A DNA stretch of 9,878 nucleotides. Origin: Microcaldota archaeon. GTDB lineage: Archaea; Micrarchaeota; Micrarchaeia; Micrarchaeales; Micrarchaeaceae. Below are positions 6,995-9,878 of the stretch, one piece after another. Both the position numbers and the translations under genes were made by a program. The stretch lies in NCBI GenBank assembly GCA_021827955.1, contig JAKATY010000046.1, forward strand, positions 1-9,878, given 5' to 3'. The notes beneath the pieces were generated by a model, which saw only the letters and a list, made by a program, of their open reading frames with translations, had not been told where the DNA came from and searched no databases. Each line of letters begins with the position of its first letter. Position 1 is the stretch's first letter.

Positions 6995-7023
6995 GTTTTG
7001 TTTGATGACTTAGAAAACAAAAC
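6995..7023 (+). other. Second inverted repeat in the emc3-eL34 spacer
   Basis: GTTTTGTTT (6995-7003) and AAACAAAAC (7015-7023) are perfect 9-base complements around an 11-nt loop. It lies 10 nt after the first hairpin and 29 nt before the eL34 ribosome site. It may be an operator, a processing stem, or part of termination. No clear TATA box is seen between it and eL34. Confidence 0.4.
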
Positions 7024-7062
7024 CCAAACGCATAAGGCGCGTAAAAGCCACAAGGTGTTAAT

Positions 7063-7380
7063 TTGCCAAGACCAATGTACAGATCAGGAAGCTTTAGGAA
7101 GGTAAAAAGGGTAACCCCCAAGGGCAGAAACGTAACGCATTACCTAAGGCGCAGCGCGAAAAAGCCGCACTGCGCGATATGCGGAGCCGAGCTCAACGGG
7201 ATAAGCGAAAAGGGCGGCAAGAGCCGCAGGACCAACTCACGCATCTTCGGAGGCGTGCTGTGCTCGAAATGCACCTCGCGCATAATAGTTGAAAAGAGCA
7301 GGATCGAACAGGGAGGCATGAAGCTTGACGACATCAGCATAAGGGACAAATCCTATGTGCTCCAGCTGCTTTCCCACTGA
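7063..7380 (+). CDS. rpl34e: Large-subunit ribosomal protein eL34
   Basis: A 105-residue ribosomal protein of the archaeal/eukaryotic eL34 family. The basic N-terminus contains the family-typical RSGSFRKV run, and a four-cysteine zinc ribbon is intact: C37/C40 (CAIC) and C67/C70 (CSKC). The start is TTG at 7063: AAGGTG (7052-7057) sits 5 nt upstream, and translation begins with the expected Pro-Arg-Pro-Met-Tyr. The next ATG (7075) is only four codons in but has worse ribosome-site spacing. It ends 24 nt before cmk and is probably co-transcribed with it. Confidence 0.96.
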   Translation: MPRPMYRSGSFRKVKRVTPKGRNVTHYLRRSAKKPHCAICGAELNGISEKGGKSRRTNSRIFGGVLCSKCTSRIIVEKSRIEQGGMKLDDISIRDKSYVLQLLSH

Positions 7381-7404
7381 CCAGCACTATTGGCAGGTTT
7401 GCTT

Positions 7405-7950
7405 ATGGTAAAGATATGCATTAGCGGGCTTACCGGAAGCGGCAAGACGACTTTCGGAGAGCTCCTCGCCAAGGAGCTAGGCATCGCCCACATAACAAAG
7501 GCGCGAACGCAGTCGTATTCCGCCATGTCCAATGAGCTAAAGCGCACAAAAGACAAGGAGCTGTCGATAGGCCAGATGGCAGTTCCAAAATACGCGAAAG
7601 GCTTTGACAGGGAAGTAGCGAAAGAAGCGGCAAAGTCCGATTGCGTGGTAAGCACATGGCTCTCTCCATGGATTGTAAAAGGAGCCACATTGCGCATATG
7701 GCTATATTGCAGCTTCAAGACGCGCGCCAGGAGAAAAGCGAAGCAGCTCGGCATGAGCATGACGAAGGCAATGGCGTACGTGAAGGAGAAAGACGCATAC
7801 GCGGAGAGATCTTTCAAGAAAATATACGGCATAGACATAAACAACCACGACATATTCGATTTGGAGATGAACACCGAAAAGCTGGACCACAAAGAAACTG
7901 TCGCAATAGTGTCCATGCTTTCCATGCTGCGCGACAAAAAGAGATTCTGA
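7405..7950 (+). CDS. cmk: Cytidylate kinase-like NMP kinase, archaeal type, divergent
   Basis: A 181-residue P-loop kinase at the conserved archaeal cmk position between eL34 and eL14. The expected reaction is phosphorylation of CMP or dCMP by ATP. Visible are the P-loop GLTGSGKTT (8-16), the basic lid helix TRARRKAKQLG (106-116), and the C-terminal family block YGIDINNHDIFDLEMNT (141-157). The middle is unusual: where archaeal CMP kinases normally have a nucleotide-binding segment ending in a VLEGRLAGW-like motif, this protein has VVSTWLSPW (81-89), without that arginine. The segment before it (residues 31-66) is also poorly family-like. Substrate or efficiency may differ. ATG 7405 is chosen because AGGT (7395-7398) precedes it and the P-loop then falls at the usual distance; TTG 7390 would add five residues. 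Confidence 0.85.
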   Translation: MVKICISGLTGSGKTTFGELLAKELGIAHITKARTQSYSAMSNELKRTKDKELSIGQMAVPKYAKGFDREVAKEAAKSDCVVSTWLSPWIVKGATLRIWLYCSFKTRARRKAKQLGMSMTKAMAYVKEKDAYAERSFKKIYGIDINNHDIFDLEMNTEKLDHKETVAIVSMLSMLRDKKRF

Positions 7951-7965
7951 AAGAAATTCATGTTT

Positions 7966-7995
7966 AGATCATGATCATAATCATATGGTGATAGG
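7966..7995 (+). promoter_or_regulatory. Palindromic leader and ribosome site of eL14
   Basis: The 45-nt cmk-eL14 gap contains the perfect 10-base palindrome GATCATGATC (7967-7976), then further ATCAT-like repeats, then the ribosome site GGTGAT (7987-7992) 3 nt before the ATG. The GGTGAT match to the 16S tail fixes the start of eL14. A regulatory role for the palindrome is a guess. Confidence 0.35.
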
Positions 7996-8217
7996 ATGTT
8001 GGCAGAACCGGGAAGAGTGTGCATCAAAAAGAACGGAAGAGACGCAGGAAGCAGGGCAGTGATAACAAAGGTCGAAAATGAGAATTTCGTCAAGGTAATA
8101 ACTGCGATAAGGAACAAGGAAAGAAGGTGCAACGTGCATCACCTTGAGCTTCTTAATGAAAAGGTAAATCCAAATTCGCAGGAAGAGGTCAGCAAGGCAC
8201 TGGGAATAAAGAAGTAA
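7996..8217 (+). CDS. rpl14e: Large-subunit ribosomal protein eL14
   Basis: A 73-residue eL14-family protein with the short beta-barrel (KOW/SH3-like) fold expected of the archaeal version. It begins MLAEPGRVCIKKNGRDAG and continues through the family-like HHLELLNEKV. Archaeal members are short (about 75-95 residues), so this is near the minimum but looks complete. It closes the adkA-emc3-eL34-cmk-eL14 block. In other archaea cbf5 often comes next; here the neighbour is convergent mre11, only 13 nt away. Confidence 0.93.
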   Translation: MLAEPGRVCIKKNGRDAGSRAVITKVENENFVKVITAIRNKERRCNVHHLELLNEKVNPNSQEEVSKALGIKK

Positions 8218-8220
8218 GCA

Positions 8221-8232
8221 TTTTTTGGTTTT
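8221..8232 (+). terminator. Poly-T terminator after eL14
   Basis: TTTTTTGGTTTT begins 3 nt after the eL14 stop and runs to the 3' end of the convergent mre11 gene. This fits archaeal T-run termination of the ribosomal operon. No separate terminator for mre11 is evident on the opposite strand. Confidence 0.5.
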
Positions 8233-9454
8233 ATCCTTGTTCATTATAGGATTCGTAGAGAGCCTCTATTGCTGATTTGACTACTTTTTCCTTGTTAGAA
8301 TCATCGCAAAGCATCTCGAACAGCCTTGCAGCATCTATCTTTCCGCTGTAGCCGTAATCCTTCAATCTTGACTTGAGCATCTCTACGCCTTTCTCCTTTA
8401 TCGGCATGCCTCCGAGCTTGTTTTCTCTTACCCCTTCTATGCTTTCCTTGAGCTCCGGGTTCTCAAGCTTTGAGGCGTCTATTTCTATTATAGCGTTATC
8501 AGAGTACTTCTTAGCAAGAGCCCTGAGCTGCAGATCGGTACCTCCATATCCTGCTCCCAGTTCACCTTCTATGACAAGCCTTATTATGGGCTTTTCTTCG
8601 CCTTCTTTTACAATCCTATTCACTTCCTCCTCGCACATTTTTGATATGTCACTCGGCGTATTCTTCTCGCTTCTAATGTGCGCAACAACGAACTTCCTGG
8701 AATTTATGCTTACGAACTTATAGGCCATCGTTTTAGTATCGTAAAGCACGAACCCCTTCGGATCCTGTTCGCCTTCTTTGAGCTGCGTGAGCACAGTGCT
8801 TCCCGGTATTATGAACTGTTTTCCGTGAACCTTTGCGTCGACTCTGCTGTGTATGTGCCCGTCAACGTAAAGGTCAAACCCTTCTGGAAGGTCGTCATAA
8901 TGTATGAAATCGTCGCTGAACGGAAGTATCTCGTAAATAGACTGATGGAACATGAAAATGTTAAAAGCACCCTCTTCTGGCTTCGGATCTAGTTCTTTCA
9001 GCTTCTCCCTTACTCTTTCCTCGGATATGCCGCCAATTCCGTATACTGCGACCTTCTCACCATCTTTCTCTATGGTAGTCCTTGCTTCGCTTGTATCGAC
9101 AAGTATTCCAGCGAGCCCCAAAAGCGCAAGCGCATTCTCATTTCCTACCGCCGTTCTCTCATGCGTGCCAGAAATGGCTACTATAGGTACACTTGTATAC
9201 CACTTTCCATCCCCTCCTTCCTTCTTCACGACTTTCGATTTAGATTCTATGCTCAGGCCTGTTTCCCTGAATACCTTTATAGCGTCGGCTATCACATGCG
9301 GCTGCGGTGCCCTCCTGTCAAATACGTCACCCGGCACTATTATCGCATCGGCCATCTCCGCGGCTTTTAAAAGGGCTTCGCGTGCCTGCTTGAGCGCGTC
9401 TTCTTCGAATCGCTCGAAGCCTATGTGCATATCAGAAACTATCGCGACCAGCAT
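8231..9454 (-). CDS. mre11: Mre11-like DNA double-strand-break repair nuclease
   Basis: A 407-residue calcineurin-like phosphoesterase with Mre11 layout. Mre11 processes DNA ends together with Rad50. Visible motifs: I SDMHIG (Asp8, His10), II VPGDVFDRR (Asp43), III SGTHER (95-100, His98), IV FMFHQ (His170), V VDGHIHSR (His200, His202). The C-terminal part contains the cap-domain strand PIIRLVIEGEL (289-299) and ends in a helical, acidic region. Length is close to Pyrococcus Mre11 (426). Motif III normally reads GNHD or GNHE; here the metal-ligand Asn is Thr97. ATG 9454 is chosen because the first beta strand then begins at once, as in the family, and a TATA box sits just upstream; an in-frame TTG at 9505 would add 17 unlikely residues. 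No rad50 adjoins it in this window. Confidence 0.93.
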   Translation of the reverse strand: MLVAIVSDMHIGFERFEEDALKQAREALLKAAEMADAIIVPGDVFDRRAPQPHVIADAIKVFRETGLSIESKSKVVKKEGGDGKWYTSVPIVAISGTHERTAVGNENALALLGLAGILVDTSEARTTIEKDGEKVAVYGIGGISEERVREKLKELDPKPEEGAFNIFMFHQSIYEILPFSDDFIHYDDLPEGFDLYVDGHIHSRVDAKVHGKQFIIPGSTVLTQLKEGEQDPKGFVLYDTKTMAYKFVSINSRKFVVAHIRSEKNTPSDISKMCEEEVNRIVKEGEEKPIIRLVIEGELGAGYGGTDLQLRALAKKYSDNAIIEIDASKLENPELKESIEGVRENKLGGMPIKEKGVEMLKSRLKDYGYSGKIDAARLFEMLCDDSNKEKVVKSAIEALYESYNEQG

Positions 9455-9475
9455 GCAAATCCATGCAAGATATTG

Positions 9476-9492
9476 ATTTAAATAATATAAAA
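9476..9492 (-). promoter_or_regulatory. TATA region for mre11
   Basis: On the minus strand TTTATATTA (9483-9491) followed by ATTTAAAT lies 30-37 nt upstream of the mre11 ATG, predicting a nearly leaderless transcript starting around 9461. A second TATA-like sequence, CTTATAAAAG (9558-9567), further upstream would give a leader of about 80 nt. Confidence 0.45.
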
Positions 9493-9584
9493 TGTTTGTA
9501 CGCAACTATTTGAGAATAAGCCTAGCAAGGTAATATCTTCTATTCCATTACAAAACTCTTTTATAAGTCAGATCTGCCTACCAT

Positions 9585-9602
9585 AAAACCTGTAAAAACC
9601 TG
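9585..9602 (-). terminator. Tandem CAGGTTTT terminator of the DHH gene
   Basis: On the minus strand, CAGGTTTT occurs twice (9595-9602 and 9585-9592), giving T5 and T4 runs about 40-55 nt after the DHH stop. This resembles an archaeal T-run terminator. The rest of the 9455-9640 spacer holds mre11 promoter elements and no gene that I can see. Confidence 0.4.
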
Positions 9603-9640
9603 ATAAGAATTTAGAATACACCTGCTTTATCATCTTTCTT

Positions 9641-9878
9641 CTACTCTCTTGCGCTTTCTACTTTTTTCAAGCATTCTTCGAAGAATCTGTCCAGGAACTC
9701 CTGCGATGCGTGCTTCAGAGGGCCATAGGCGCCCGCTGCAGCAGGATGCCCGCCTCCGTTCCCTTTTATTATAGGGGCAAGCTGGCGCATTACCTTGCCA
9801 AGATGGATGTTATACTTTTTGTCGAGATCTATATTGAGCCTCGCAGAGAATGAAATCTCGTTTTCGTTTTCAGAATAA
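9641..9878 (-). CDS. DHH/DHHA1-domain phosphoesterase, C-terminal part (RecJ/NrnA-like)
   Basis: Only the last 78 residues lie in the window; the gene continues beyond 9878. They contain the DHHA1 signature GNGGGHPAAAGA, the nucleic-acid-binding glycine-rich loop of DHH phosphoesterases (archaeal RecJ-like exonucleases and NrnA-type oligoribonucleases). It is preceded by the strand ISFSARLNIDLD and a helix, and followed by a lysine/glutamate-rich C-terminal helix. The stop is TAG at 9641-9643. Which DHH subfamily it belongs to cannot be decided, since the catalytic DHH half is outside. It runs in the same direction as mre11, 186 nt upstream, with its own probable terminator. Confidence 0.88.
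   Translation of the reverse strand, partial: YSENENEISFSARLNIDLDKKYNIHLGKVMRQLAPIIKGNGGGHPAAAGAYGPLKHASQEFLDRFFEECLKKVESARE

Noticed and set aside
7003..7008. UGAUGA resembling box C of a C/D small RNA in the emc3-eL34 spacer
   Set aside because: The base before it is U rather than a purine, and no box D (CUGA) follows at a suitable distance.
7353..8132. Long minus-strand frame across cmk and eL14
   Set aside because: It crosses two recognised genes and their gap, and its translation is a hydrophobic shadow without a start signal.
8952..9476. 174-codon plus-strand frame opposite mre11
   Set aside because: The mre11 motifs on the minus strand are clear, and this frame gives a Ser/Pro-rich shadow with no family features.

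Overview
The window is archaeal chromosome. The evidence is a group II chaperonin (thermosome), the archaeal-type adenylate and cytidylate kinases, the archaeal/eukaryotic ribosomal proteins eL34 and eL14, an EMC3-like insertase (DUF106), Mre11, BRE/TATA-type promoters, GGTG-type ribosome binding sites and poly-T terminators. Codon use favours AGG, ATA, GCA and AAG. Compact spacing and several divergent family members would fit a small-genome lineage such as DPANN/Micrarchaeota, but that placement is inference. Nothing here looks like a mobile element, CRISPR array, rRNA or tRNA.

Layout. (1) Positions 24-1084, minus strand: an Mrp/NBP35-type P-loop ATPase without the family's CxxC motif. Just before its stop codon sits an A-AAA-AAG heptamer, and the -1 frame then stays open for 93 more codons, with coding-like composition and no ATG, GTG or TTG start until near its end. 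(2) Positions 1085-1386: divergent promoter region. The thermosome side has a strong BRE/TATA and an unusually long leader holding a GC-rich, foldable segment. (3) Positions 1387-3039, plus: thermosome subunit, followed by a nearly pure pyrimidine tract (terminator). (4) Positions 3258-5798, plus: M1 zinc aminopeptidase of the tricorn-factor F2/F3 type. (5) Positions 5835-8217, plus: the conserved archaeal block adkA, emc3-like, eL34, cmk, eL14. Two hairpins separate emc3 from eL34. (6) Positions 8231-9454, minus and convergent: Mre11 nuclease. (7) Positions 9641-9878, minus: the C-terminal end of a DHH/DHHA1 phosphoesterase, cut by the window edge.

How the genes fit together. Thermosome and the M1 aminopeptidase are protein-quality functions (folding, and trimming of proteasome-derived peptides). 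The adkA-to-eL14 block combines nucleotide monophosphate kinases, membrane protein insertion and the large ribosomal subunit. In many archaea this block lies between secY and cbf5; here neither flanking gene is present. Mre11 and the DHH protein point to DNA repair or nucleic-acid turnover, but no rad50 is adjacent.

The best candidates for a second look are the possible frameshift-encoded extension of Mrp, the CxxC-less Mrp itself, the structured thermosome leader, the Asn-to-Thr change at a metal-ligand position of Mre11, and the altered nucleotide-binding part of the cytidylate kinase. I did not find a clearly new multi-gene system.
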